Source: a virus. Taken from it: 64,000 nt of DNA. Positions 50,401-58,190 of this stretch are shown piece after piece. Each line of letters starts with the position of its first letter. The first letter of the stretch is position 1. Both the position numbers and the translations under genes were made by a program. Where the stretch lies: the IMG/VR virus record IMGVR_UViG_3300042922_000850, positions 1 to 64,000 of that record. One strand, given 5' to 3'. Under the pieces are notes generated by a model, which worked only from the letters and a program-made list of their open reading frames with translations, did no database searches and was not told the DNA's origin.

Positions 50401-51258
50401 ATCTGTTTTATTTAATTCATTGATCGTATCTTTAAAGATTGGTCTATTCTCCTTCACTACCGATCTCTGGAGCTTATTCCCTAGGTTCTTATTGTAAACC
50501 CCGCTCTCTCCATAATTTAATCCAAGTTCCTTGTATCCATCAAGTTCTCCGGTGACACCCCTCATTTTTTTCATATATTCTTTTGTGGCTTTTGGCGCTA
50601 TTGCGGTATCAGCGGATTCATTTAAAATAACCTTTGGACTAATATGGGAGCTGGTGTCAGCCATAGGTACTCGCTGATCTTTATAAGCGATGGAAGACCT
50701 TTTACTTTTGAGGAGGTTTGATCCATGGTTTATCTCGTTTGCTTCGTGGCGATTGATAATTGCTTCCGTAAACTTTCTGTCAGTGGGGTTTTCAAAAGAC
50801 TTTAGATCGGCCCCCATTCCCTTTAATGTCTTCGTCAACTTATTAATGTCGCCCTTGTGAGCAAATCCACCACCATGTGCCCCAAGCATTGACTGAAAGC
50901 CTCCACCAGCTTCAAAAGCATCTTTCAGGTCTTGTCTATAGTCTTCTGGGTCTCCTCCAACCGATTTAATTTGATCCATAAAAAATTTCCTCGATTTTAC
51001 AGAACTAATAGCTCTATCAGCCATGTCATCAGGTGTAAACCCAGAAACGGATTTTGCACCCTTGCTCTTTAAGATATTTTCAGTCCCCTTGTTTAACCCG
51101 GCCAACTCTTTCTCATGATTTAAAACGCCACTACTCATTAGCCGATTAACCGATTTGTCGGAAAGACCGCCTACAACCTTTTTCCATGCTCTTGCCATGG
51201 CGCTTTTCTGCATTGCCTCTTTGTAAATTATGTCTTCGTAATATGCTACTTTATCCAT
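50395..51258 (-). CDS. DKVAYYED-tagged putative cargo protein, 287 residues
   Basis: ATG at 51258 behind AGGAGG. It starts MDKVAYYEDIIYKEAMQKSA, the recurring tag. The body is alpha/beta, glycine-rich in the middle (FEAGGGFQSMLGAHGGGFAH), with RKFTEAIINRHEANEINHG, a conserved-looking RHEANEINHG segment whose H, E and H might bind metal. No family is recognised with confidence. Tag and operon position suggest an enzyme packaged in the head. Confidence 0.6.
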   Translation of the reverse strand: MDKVAYYEDIIYKEAMQKSAMARAWKKVVGGLSDKSVNRLMSSGVLNHEKELAGLNKGTENILKSKGAKSVSGFTPDDMADRAISSVKSRKFFMDQIKSVGGDPEDYRQDLKDAFEAGGGFQSMLGAHGGGFAHKGDINKLTKTLKGMGADLKSFENPTDRKFTEAIINRHEANEINHGSNLLKSKRSSIAYKDQRVPMADTSSHISPKVILNESADTAIAPKATKEYMKKMRGVTGELDGYKELGLNYGESGVYNKNLGNKLQRSVVKENRPIFKDTINELNKTDK

Positions 51259-51271
51259 AGAACCTCCTGCT

Positions 51272-53920
51272 TTATTCTTTATCGTGAATATTTTTCGCTA
51301 TCACAGCTCCACCGGCAGCAACTCCACCAATACCAAGTAAGGATAATCCCATACCTTTGCCAAATCGCTTAGGATTATTTTTGATATAATCTAAAATTTC
51401 TTTGCCGCCTAACTTTTTGTAATTCTTACTATCTTTAAATACTTCTGGCCCAACGCTTCCTTCAAAGACAGCGGTATTTTTACGCCCAATATTATTATAA
51501 TTCATGCGATACAATGATTTAATATTATCTGCGTTGGGATCCAATTTCCTCACTTCGGACAAATATTCACTAAAATCTCTGGTTCCTCTTAGCTCCGGAT
51601 TATCTACTTCTTTGAGTTTCCATGAGGGAACAGATGCCTTTAACGTCTTTCTCTTTTTAGCCTCTTCTTGAATTTTTTTCGCTTGTTCAATCGGGTCAGA
51701 GAACACCCAACCAGCAGGGTTAGTTTTCATCGCTTCTCTTTGAGCGTAAACATTACCCACACTGTCTGCTACCATCTTTTTCCTACCAAAGTATACTTTA
51801 TTCGCCTGTTGCTCTTTGGATAGTCGTACTTGACTTGTAATATTATCCTCATCAAGAGCCTTAGAAGCATCGAGGCCGCGTTCTAAAATACTATCGACAT
51901 TGTTTCTGTGAGTGTTATGATACATCTTTTCTCTTCCTGTCAGATTTCCACGGTCAAGTTGATGCTTAGTTACTGCTGCACCCGTGATAGCGGTAGCGGC
52001 AGCCACAGCGTTCTCGTTATCATTATCTTCGTCTTTTTTTGCCGCTTTATAAATTCCCTCTTCATACATTGCGATTTTATCAATGTATGCTGCCGTCTTA
52101 TCAGCACCTCTTAACTCACTCTTAGATTTTTGTGCACCGCCAGTATAAGTTCCTTTATACACAGGAACTTCCTCCATTAACAACAGCTTAGATGCCTCCA
52201 TGCGGTGATGTCCATCAAAAAGAATTTTCTTCCCAGGAGTTTGAGGACGAATACCATTTAGTTGGTTAACTATAATGAACGGCTCCACTTTCCCCTTATC
52301 TTTTTGAATACCTTCAGCAATGCTAAGGACCTTCTCTTGCTTTATAGGCTTATTAATGCCCTGTAAGTTCTTAATTTTCTCCGTGGTCTTTTCCCACTTA
52401 TAATTCTTTGCCATAGCAAGAGCACCATCTACATTTGGCGTCTTATATTCATGAGAAGTTGCCATCATCGTAGCAACCTTGCGGGCGATGTCGTCAGAAA
52501 GAGCGGCTTCAATTGCGGGAATCTTACCATCCTTACCAACTTGGTCGTCTTCTCTGGCAGATGCAGCTTTTTCAAAGTTTGAAGATTTCTTACACTTTAA
52601 TTGTTCCATGATATGTCCTGGCGAAACCTTTTTTAAAGCTACGTCATAGTGCTTTGCCATATCTCTGAAGGTTTTAAAATGTTCTTCCGATATAATATCA
52701 ACATCCTTATCAGTGTAGTGTTCAATATCATTATCGTAACGAAGGGGTTTAAAACTTCCCTTTAATTTATACATAGAACACGGTTTATCCAAGTTTACCG
52801 CATCGGTATATTCCAGCCTAGTTCCCTTGTAATTACTTTCATCAGGGACATCTTTGTTACTGGTCTCTACCACAAACCTTGCGTTCCCATCGTTCCAACG
52901 AGCTCCAAACGCCGCCGCAAAAGAAGGATCCTTGGAGACAAAGATCACCTTACCCTTGTTGTTACCGGAAGTATCCTCAGATTTCCGAAACTTTTTAATA
53001 TCCTGAACTCTGGATGCGTGATACATAAATTGTTCTTCGGCTGTTTTAAGGATTTCTTCTTCATACATCTCAGCCTTCTTTAACCACGATTTAAAGCCTC
53101 TTACTTTTTCAGGGAGCGTACTTGCGTCCCCATCAAAATTAATGCCATTATCGTCAACGTAGGCGATTGCCGGAGGTTTTTTATCGGTAACATCATCGAC
53201 TTCGATATCATTCTCTTGCAGGTATTTTTTAATTGCATCAATCCCACCTGGTTCGGCGCAACGGGTGGACACGACGATAACCTTGTGGTCTTTGCGTAAG
53301 TCCTGAATAGCTTCTTTAATCCCCGGCACAGGTTCGTCAGGGATAATATTGTTACCCTCCCACCCGCTTTTATAAGAGTGGATAACGCCATCAAAGTCGA
53401 ATACGATGTTGGGCTTCTCTTCAGAAGCTTTCTTTTCCAAGTTATTTTTATAAATCTGACGCACCTCATTGATTACGTCATTCTCTAATCGCTCGGTCGA
53501 GCCTTTTGTTTTTGAGTAGTTCTCTTGGTAGTCCTTGGTATTCTTGGCAATATTATCGCCAATTTTGGATCCTACAGCCATTCCTGCAGTCATTCCGGCC
53601 ATAGGGAGAACAAAACCAAGACCTGCGCCGGGATATTTTTTCTTTGAAAGAAACATCGGGGTCATTCCAATGGCTGTTCCGGGGAGTAACCCAACAGCCA
53701 TCCCTTTAGTTTTTGCATCTTGCGTTTTAAGATTTAATTGCTTTTCTTTTTTGGAATTTGTATAATCTGGATGACTTTCAATTAATTCTTGGGCTTTATT
53801 GTACAGAGGATCATAATCATTCGGATCACCATCTGTCATATCATAAATTTCATTGTAAATTTTTCGACTGATTAATGCCTCTTTATAAATTTTTTGTTCA
53901 AGTTCCGTTGTCTTATCCAT
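51272..53920 (-). CDS. Multidomain putative cargo polyprotein (zipper, HAD, ART-like, ParB-like, ART-like)
   Basis: An 882-residue protein; ATG 53920 behind GGGAGGG. Domains in order: tag MDKTTELEQKIYKEA and glycine-zipper segments (72-125); a HAD phosphatase-like domain (171-268) with NIVFDFDGVIHSY and AYVDDNGINF; a module starting MYHASRVQDIKKF (299-395) that resembles ADP-ribosyltransferase-like folds; a ParB/sulfiredoxin-like domain with ILFDGHHRMEASKLL (566-580); a second module starting MYHNTHRNNVDSILERGLD (666-825); and a C-terminal hydrophobic segment (SLLGIGGVAAGGAVIAK). Motif copies sit at the boundaries: NLEKKASEE (160-168), KKAEMYEEEILKTAEEQ (281-297), NFEKAASAR (448-456) and DKIAMYEEGIYKAAKK (614-629). 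HAD and ParB-like calls are firm; the ART-like calls are tentative. Confidence 0.75.
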   Translation of the reverse strand: MDKTTELEQKIYKEALISRKIYNEIYDMTDGDPNDYDPLYNKAQELIESHPDYTNSKKEKQLNLKTQDAKTKGMAVGLLPGTAIGMTPMFLSKKKYPGAGLGFVLPMAGMTAGMAVGSKIGDNIAKNTKDYQENYSKTKGSTERLENDVINEVRQIYKNNLEKKASEEKPNIVFDFDGVIHSYKSGWEGNNIIPDEPVPGIKEAIQDLRKDHKVIVVSTRCAEPGGIDAIKKYLQENDIEVDDVTDKKPPAIAYVDDNGINFDGDASTLPEKVRGFKSWLKKAEMYEEEILKTAEEQFMYHASRVQDIKKFRKSEDTSGNNKGKVIFVSKDPSFAAAFGARWNDGNARFVVETSNKDVPDESNYKGTRLEYTDAVNLDKPCSMYKLKGSFKPLRYDNDIEHYTDKDVDIISEEHFKTFRDMAKHYDVALKKVSPGHIMEQLKCKKSSNFEKAASAREDDQVGKDGKIPAIEAALSDDIARKVATMMATSHEYKTPNVDGALAMAKNYKWEKTTEKIKNLQGINKPIKQEKVLSIAEGIQKDKGKVEPFIIVNQLNGIRPQTPGKKILFDGHHRMEASKLLLMEEVPVYKGTYTGGAQKSKSELRGADKTAAYIDKIAMYEEGIYKAAKKDEDNDNENAVAAATAITGAAVTKHQLDRGNLTGREKMYHNTHRNNVDSILERGLDASKALDEDNITSQVRLSKEQQANKVYFGRKKMVADSVGNVYAQREAMKTNPAGWVFSDPIEQAKKIQEEAKKRKTLKASVPSWKLKEVDNPELRGTRDFSEYLSEVRKLDPNADNIKSLYRMNYNNIGRKNTAVFEGSVGPEVFKDSKNYKKLGGKEILDYIKNNPKRFGKGMGLSLLGIGGVAAGGAVIAKNIHDKE

Positions 53921-55751
53921 TTTTACCCTCCCGGCTTTTCTTTAATAAATCAAAGAGCAATTGATTTTGTTTGTCTTTGTGTTGAGCAACTTCATAAATA
54001 AATTCATCTGGCGTCCGGTATTGTGATTTAAAAATACCGAGTGTTTTTGGCATTGTAGCCATGTAGCGATTTACATTTACAGACCGGTCTTTAGGCTCCC
54101 TGTGGCTTAACCCACCACTACGAATACCTCGTGCCTCCATTTGTTTCATCTTCTCTGGATTAAAATGAGGGTCAAGAACACCTTCCCATGTGGTATCGTT
54201 TAAAGAAATACCTTCTCCGCCGGCGCCGCTAATCAGCATGACCTTCTTTGCCCTGTTGTTAAAATCAACAACATCCTTTTGGCGGCTCTCTTCAGTTACA
54301 CCTTTGTTACCTTTCCCAATAAACTTTCCATACTCAATCCCACGGTCTTTTAAACCCGCTTCAAGCGTATCTGTGCCGCCGTTAATTAAATGACTGAAAA
54401 GAAGTGCCTGACCGTCTGGAGTATTCTCTAAATGAGCCTCTAGGTCGTCTAAGAGTTTCTTGGTCTTAGGGGTAATCTTTGCGCTTTCTTCCAAAGAAAT
54501 ACCAGGATGAACTGAACCAACGCTGTTCATCAATTTTCTTTCCTCAATCATTTGATTATATGCTTTTGCAATTTCCTCATTTTTAAAGGTTTCCAGACGT
54601 TTTGCAACAATCATCTGCTTTATCTTGGGATTGTCAGAAAGCATATCTTTGTATATTTTAGCCTGCTTCTTACTAATTGGTACCTTTATGATATTGGTTT
54701 TCTTTTCAGGCATATTTGCGACATCTTTGATATCATCATTATCTAAATAATCAATATACTTGGATAATTTACTTGCCAATTCCTTCTTATAATTAAATCC
54801 AACGACAGGAATTCTCTTTTCATTTGTTCCTTGGTATTGCCTATCAGTACTTCGCTTCAGGTACCGTTTGGAAAACTCATCTTTGCTTTCTCCGAGATTA
54901 TGATTGCCATTTGATGCAACATCGACAAGAGGCAATACATCAGCAATTTCATTAGACACTACTGAACCGGTTAAGCCGATATAGTTTTTGTACAGTTTTC
55001 GGCTAGATTTCAATGTTTCCGTAGTAAGAGTATCTTCGTTTTTACCACGATGGCTCTCATCCGTTATGACTGTATCTGCTCCGCTTTCTTTTAAATATCG
55101 TTCAGGATCGCTACGAAACATTTCATAAGAAATAACATTATAATCAGAATTTGGGTCGACGTTGTGATGCGTTCCTTTTTTTATTTCGGTTTTGTTCCCG
55201 ATTACATTTACTGTGCTATCAGTAAATTTACTAACCCCTTGTTCTGCAAAGTTATTTCTAAGAGAAGCGGGGACAATTATAAGCGCTTTGTTTGCCTTCC
55301 CCTCTGCCTTTAGTTTCTCGAACCTAGCAATACCGGTAAGCGTTTTTCCACTACCAACGCCGTGCGCGTAGATTACACTGTCTCCTGGGCGATTAACAGA
55401 CTTTTCTTGATGCGGATATAATTTTACATCCGATTTCAGTGCAGCTTCTTTATAAATCATATCTTCATACATTGCTATCTTATCCATCTGAATACTCCAT
55501 TTCGGTTCATAGATTTGTTTGGTGGATTTAACACTGCGAAGGTTCTTTATTTTAAACCTACGGATGCCACCTTTTTCCGGATCGTATCCCCAGAAATCGC
55601 TACCATCTATTTTATAAGGTTCTACGTTCCGAAAAGAGATGTTGCCTTTTTTATCACAGTACTTTATCTGCACCATGTTCATATTATTGCCACCGAGTTT
55701 AAGTTTCTCTATGTGTTGTAAATCACGTTTTCCGAATTCTTTTTCCGGCAA
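53913..55751 (-). CDS. WYL-like domain fused to SNF2-type helicase
   Basis: A 612-residue protein starting at TTG 55751 behind AGAGGGTG. Residues 25-88 form the WYL-like domain paralogous to the 80-residue protein at 36386. Then comes the tag MDKIAMYEDMIYKEAALK (89-106), whose ATG at 55487 has a GGAG seven bases upstream and could serve as an internal start. The rest is a superfamily 2 helicase: LYPHQEKSV, Walker A AHGVGSGKT (129-137), ITDESHRGK (DEAH-type box, 229-237), SGAGGEGISLND and QMEARGIRSGG (motif VI). SNF2 proteins translocate on duplex DNA and displace proteins. The gene starts the cargo operon. Confidence 0.8.
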   Translation of the reverse strand: MPEKEFGKRDLQHIEKLKLGGNNMNMVQIKYCDKKGNISFRNVEPYKIDGSDFWGYDPEKGGIRRFKIKNLRSVKSTKQIYEPKWSIQMDKIAMYEDMIYKEAALKSDVKLYPHQEKSVNRPGDSVIYAHGVGSGKTLTGIARFEKLKAEGKANKALIIVPASLRNNFAEQGVSKFTDSTVNVIGNKTEIKKGTHHNVDPNSDYNVISYEMFRSDPERYLKESGADTVITDESHRGKNEDTLTTETLKSSRKLYKNYIGLTGSVVSNEIADVLPLVDVASNGNHNLGESKDEFSKRYLKRSTDRQYQGTNEKRIPVVGFNYKKELASKLSKYIDYLDNDDIKDVANMPEKKTNIIKVPISKKQAKIYKDMLSDNPKIKQMIVAKRLETFKNEEIAKAYNQMIEERKLMNSVGSVHPGISLEESAKITPKTKKLLDDLEAHLENTPDGQALLFSHLINGGTDTLEAGLKDRGIEYGKFIGKGNKGVTEESRQKDVVDFNNRAKKVMLISGAGGEGISLNDTTWEGVLDPHFNPEKMKQMEARGIRSGGLSHREPKDRSVNVNRYMATMPKTLGIFKSQYRTPDEFIYEVAQHKDKQNQLLFDLLKKSREGKNG

Positions 55752-55776
55752 ATATAATCACCCTCTTTCCGCGATA

Positions 55777-55823
55777 TTTTTAGCTTACAGTATGATTATA
55801 AGCTAAAAATGGCAAAATATAAA
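55777..55823 (-). promoter_or_regulatory. Promoter with overlapping inverted repeat
   Basis: Minus strand TTTATA (55823-55818), 17 bases, TATAAT (55800-55795). The -10 box lies inside the loop and right arm of an inverted repeat, TTTTTAGCTTA with TAAGCTAAAAA (55777-55809), which could be an operator or a leader hairpin. Confidence 0.55.
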
Positions 55824-55839
55824 GATTCTATTTTTTAAG

Positions 55840-55855
55840 GTATAAGTAATAAAAG
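55840..55855 (+). promoter_or_regulatory. GTATAAG-type promoter motif
   Basis: GTATAAGTAATAAAAG, 48 bases before the ATG at 55903. The motif forms the left arm of an inverted repeat. Confidence 0.65.
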
Positions 55856-55886
55856 GAAGAATCGTATTACTTCCTTTTATTACTTA
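55843..55886 (+). repeat. Inverted copy of the promoter motif in the leader
   Basis: TAAGTAATAAAAGGAAG (55843-55859) and its exact complement (55870-55886), 17 bp with a 10-base loop, just before the ribosome site AAAGGAG. Confidence 0.9.
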
Positions 55887-55902
55887 CGAAAGGAGAGTAC
55901 AT

Positions 55903-56265
55903 ATGTCGGAAGATCACAAAGCTGATCATTCCACGATTTGTTTTTGGTGTGGTACCGTGGTAGAAAAAAAGAAGATTATTAACACAGGCGATAAACACCC
56001 CCTAATGGTAATTGATTATGCGCCATGCGAGCAATGTATTGAGAAAAGAAGTAAAGGTGTAACATTTATCGAGTTCTCAGAAATCCCAAATGTTGTGGGA
56101 CAGGCGGAATTACAACCTGGTATATATCCGACAGGATCGTGGGCAGTTATGACTGAGGAAGCGGTAAGAAAATTTATGCGTCCAGAGGCGGCGCAAGATG
56201 CAATCCAAAAAAGTTTTTGTTTTTTGGACAAAGCTACTTGGAATTTATTAGGATTTAACTTATAA
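55903..56265 (+). CDS. Zinc-ribbon protein, 120 residues
   Basis: ATG at 55903 behind AAAGGAG. ICFWCGTVVEKKKI and CEQCIEKRSKG form a CxxC...CxxC zinc ribbon in the N-terminal half. The C-terminal half is alpha/beta (YPTGSWAVMTEEAVRKFM). No family recognised. It is the first gene of the rightward regulatory cluster. Confidence 0.65.
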   Translation: MSEDHKADHSTICFWCGTVVEKKKIINTGDKHPLMVIDYAPCEQCIEKRSKGVTFIEFSEIPNVVGQAELQPGIYPTGSWAVMTEEAVRKFMRPEAAQDAIQKSFCFLDKATWNLLGFNL

Positions 56266-56285
56266 TAATAGGAGGACAAACTAAA

Positions 56286-56528
56286 ATGAAGAATACTGGA
56301 ATGGTAAGAAAATTGGATGACCTTGGTAGAGTTACTTTGCCAATGGAATTAAGAAGAACTATGGATATAGCAAAGCGCGATGCTCTGGAGATTTTTACAG
56401 AAGGGGAAAGTATTATTCTTCGTAAGTACGAATCAAAGAAATGCGTGTTCTGCGGAAAAACTAATGATATCGAGGAATTTAAAAATAAATTCGTATGCAG
56501 AGAATGCAAAGAAGGTTTGAAAAAGTAA
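56286..56528 (+). CDS. AbrB/SpoVT-type transition-state regulator
   Basis: An 80-residue protein. MVRKLDDLGRVTLPMELRRT, then DALEIFTEGESIILRKY, is the swapped-hairpin AbrB DNA-binding domain, in which the LGRVxLPxExR segment contacts DNA. The C-terminal 30 residues have CVFCGKTND and CRECKEG, a zinc ribbon also found in clostridial AbrB-like regulators. AbrB proteins repress stationary-phase and sporulation genes. The ATG at 56286 follows ATAGGAGG. Confidence 0.9.
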   Translation: MKNTGMVRKLDDLGRVTLPMELRRTMDIAKRDALEIFTEGESIILRKYESKKCVFCGKTNDIEEFKNKFVCRECKEGLKK

Positions 56529-56554
56529 CTTAATAATTGGGGGTGTAGTAACAA

Positions 56555-56842
56555 TTGAATCGCAATATTAACAAGCGGACCGATGAAATACACAGAAGAG
56601 CAATCGAAATAGCAGAATATGTTATCGAAACAGGATGCACCGTACGCCAAGCAGCAAAACGTTTTGGTGTGAGTAAAAGCACAATTCACAGAGATTTAAC
56701 AAAAACATTAATTGCAATGCATGAATATAGTCTTCATGATAATGCTGCCGTTATCATATCTGTGAATAAAGCGGAACGACATGTTCGTGGTGGTCAAGCA
56801 ACAAAGGCTCGTTGGAGAGATTTCTCAAAAGACGGCAAATAA
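56555..56842 (+). CDS. spoIIID: SpoIIID-like sporulation regulator
   Basis: A 95-residue protein starting at TTG 56555 behind GGGGGTG. RRAIEIAEYVIETGCTVRQA, then AKRFGVSKSTIHRDLTKTL and VNKAERHVRGGQATKARW match the host SpoIIID regulator closely, including the helix-turn-helix and the C-terminal basic helix. In spore formers SpoIIID acts in the mother cell to switch genes of the SigE regulon. A phage copy next to AbrB, with a SigE/SigK-like sigma elsewhere, suggests control of host sporulation or re-use of these factors for phage genes. Confidence 0.88.
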   Translation: MNRNINKRTDEIHRRAIEIAEYVIETGCTVRQAAKRFGVSKSTIHRDLTKTLIAMHEYSLHDNAAVIISVNKAERHVRGGQATKARWRDFSKDGK

Positions 56843-56878
56843 ACCTTTTGTGGTAATGTCTACATAATTAAAACATCA

Positions 56879-56914
56879 AATAGATGCGCTGGTAATCAAC
56901 GTGTCTATTTTTTT
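56879..56914 (+). terminator. Terminator after the SpoIIID-like gene
   Basis: AATAGATGCG and CGTGTCTATT pair over 10 positions (two G-T wobbles), 11-base loop, followed by a T run. Confidence 0.75.
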
Positions 56915-56946
56915 ATTTATCTTTTTTTAAAAGAAAGGAAGAAAAC

Positions 56947-57498
56947 ATGGGAAACATAGTTAATATTTATGCTGATGGAGCAAGAAGAGGAAAAGAGCCA
57001 AACTTTATCGGAGGATGGGGAACTATATTGGAAGCCCAAGGCCAAAGAAAAGAAATTTGGGGCGGACTAGTCGGAGCTTCTAATAACCAGATGGAGATGA
57101 CTGCAGTTCTCGAAGGTCTAAAAGCCATCAAAACAAACGAAGCTAGTATTAAGGTATTTTCTGACAGCGCCTACATAGTAAACTGCTTCAGAGACAAATG
57201 GTATGAAACTTGGTTAAAGAACGGATGGATGACCTCACAAAAGAAACCAGTAGAGAACAAACAAATGTGGCTTGAAATACTTAAACTGGTGTCCAAATTT
57301 ACATCGGTTACTTTCTTTCATATCGATGGACATATCAGTTTAAAGAAGCCGGATGAAGTGGCAGAGTTCCATAAGAAATTTAATCAAAAGAATAACGTAA
57401 AATTCTCACTAGAAGAATTTATTCACGTCGCAGAAAACAATGCGCGAGTAGATGTCTTAGCAGGGCAAGGCGCAGAAGATATTAAAAAATCCCTATAA
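56947..57498 (+). CDS. rnhA: Ribonuclease HI
   Basis: A 183-residue enzyme that cuts RNA in RNA-DNA hybrids. The catalytic residues are visible: D in NIYADGARRG, E in NNQMEMTAVLEGL, D in KVFSDSAYIVN and the final D in NARVDVLAGQ, with H in HIDGHISL. About 30 residues (KKPDEVAEFHKKFNQKNN and following) are inserted between the histidine loop and the last aspartate, longer than in cellular RNase HI. Likely removes replication primers or R-loops. ATG at 56947 behind AAAGGAAG. Confidence 0.88.
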   Translation: MGNIVNIYADGARRGKEPNFIGGWGTILEAQGQRKEIWGGLVGASNNQMEMTAVLEGLKAIKTNEASIKVFSDSAYIVNCFRDKWYETWLKNGWMTSQKKPVENKQMWLEILKLVSKFTSVTFFHIDGHISLKKPDEVAEFHKKFNQKNNVKFSLEEFIHVAENNARVDVLAGQGAEDIKKSL

Positions 57499-57515
57499 TT
57501 TAAAGAGGTGATGAT

Positions 57516-58190
57516 ATGTCCCGTAATACATTGGTAAAACAAAATCAAAGTGCTATTGCTTCTCGTGACCATCGTGCCGAAGCAATAGCGTTCCTTGAAC
57601 AATTAATAATCGAAAAGAATAATTTCTCCGAGGAAAAACATCGTTATCATGTTGAAACAGCTAAAATGGTGTACGACGAAACATTACAATATACAACGGA
57701 AAAGGCGGGGCGTATACCTACTTTAAATGAAATCTTATCAAAAATGTATGAGTTTAACTACAAGATTTTATGGGAACTATCTACCTACGATCTGTTAAAT
57801 GGACTTGGGGAATATGGGTACAGCGACCAATTAAGTCCTGATGAACGTTATTTTTTATCAGAAAACGATTGCATTGAAGAGATATTTGAACATTGGGAAA
57901 ATTATTTGTCTATGGAATTATGTTTCAACCCACAAGAGTACCTCGGTGAATTATTATGTGAAAGTAATCTTAGCTACTATGATGATATGAATTTGCAATA
58001 CAGGCTATTAACTTTATATGATCATGCAGTGTGCGTTAATGACTGCCAAAATCTATTACTTCCCTCTTGGCATTATCAAAGTGCCGCAAGAGGGAGTGTG
58101 GCCGAAGACGCAGATTATATTATGCGTCTTCGGTTTTTAAGCGAAGAAATCAAAGAAATCAATTATGAGGAGGAAAATGATAATGAGTAA
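57516..58190 (+). CDS. Unknown protein, 224 residues
   Basis: ATG at 57516 behind AAAGAGGTG. Acidic, mostly helical, with many aromatic residues (ELSTYDLLNGLGEYGYSDQL). No motif recognised. It overlaps the next gene by eight bases and carries that gene's ribosome site GGAGG in its last codons, so the two are coupled. Confidence 0.65.
   Translation: MSRNTLVKQNQSAIASRDHRAEAIAFLEQLIIEKNNFSEEKHRYHVETAKMVYDETLQYTTEKAGRIPTLNEILSKMYEFNYKILWELSTYDLLNGLGEYGYSDQLSPDERYFLSENDCIEEIFEHWENYLSMELCFNPQEYLGELLCESNLSYYDDMNLQYRLLTLYDHAVCVNDCQNLLLPSWHYQSAARGSVAEDADYIMRLRFLSEEIKEINYEEENDNE

Noticed and set aside
50700-50760. RHEANEINHG as a metalloprotease site
   Set aside because: It resembles HExxH only loosely (HEANEINH), and the flanking sequence gives no protease family, so I left it as a possible metal site.
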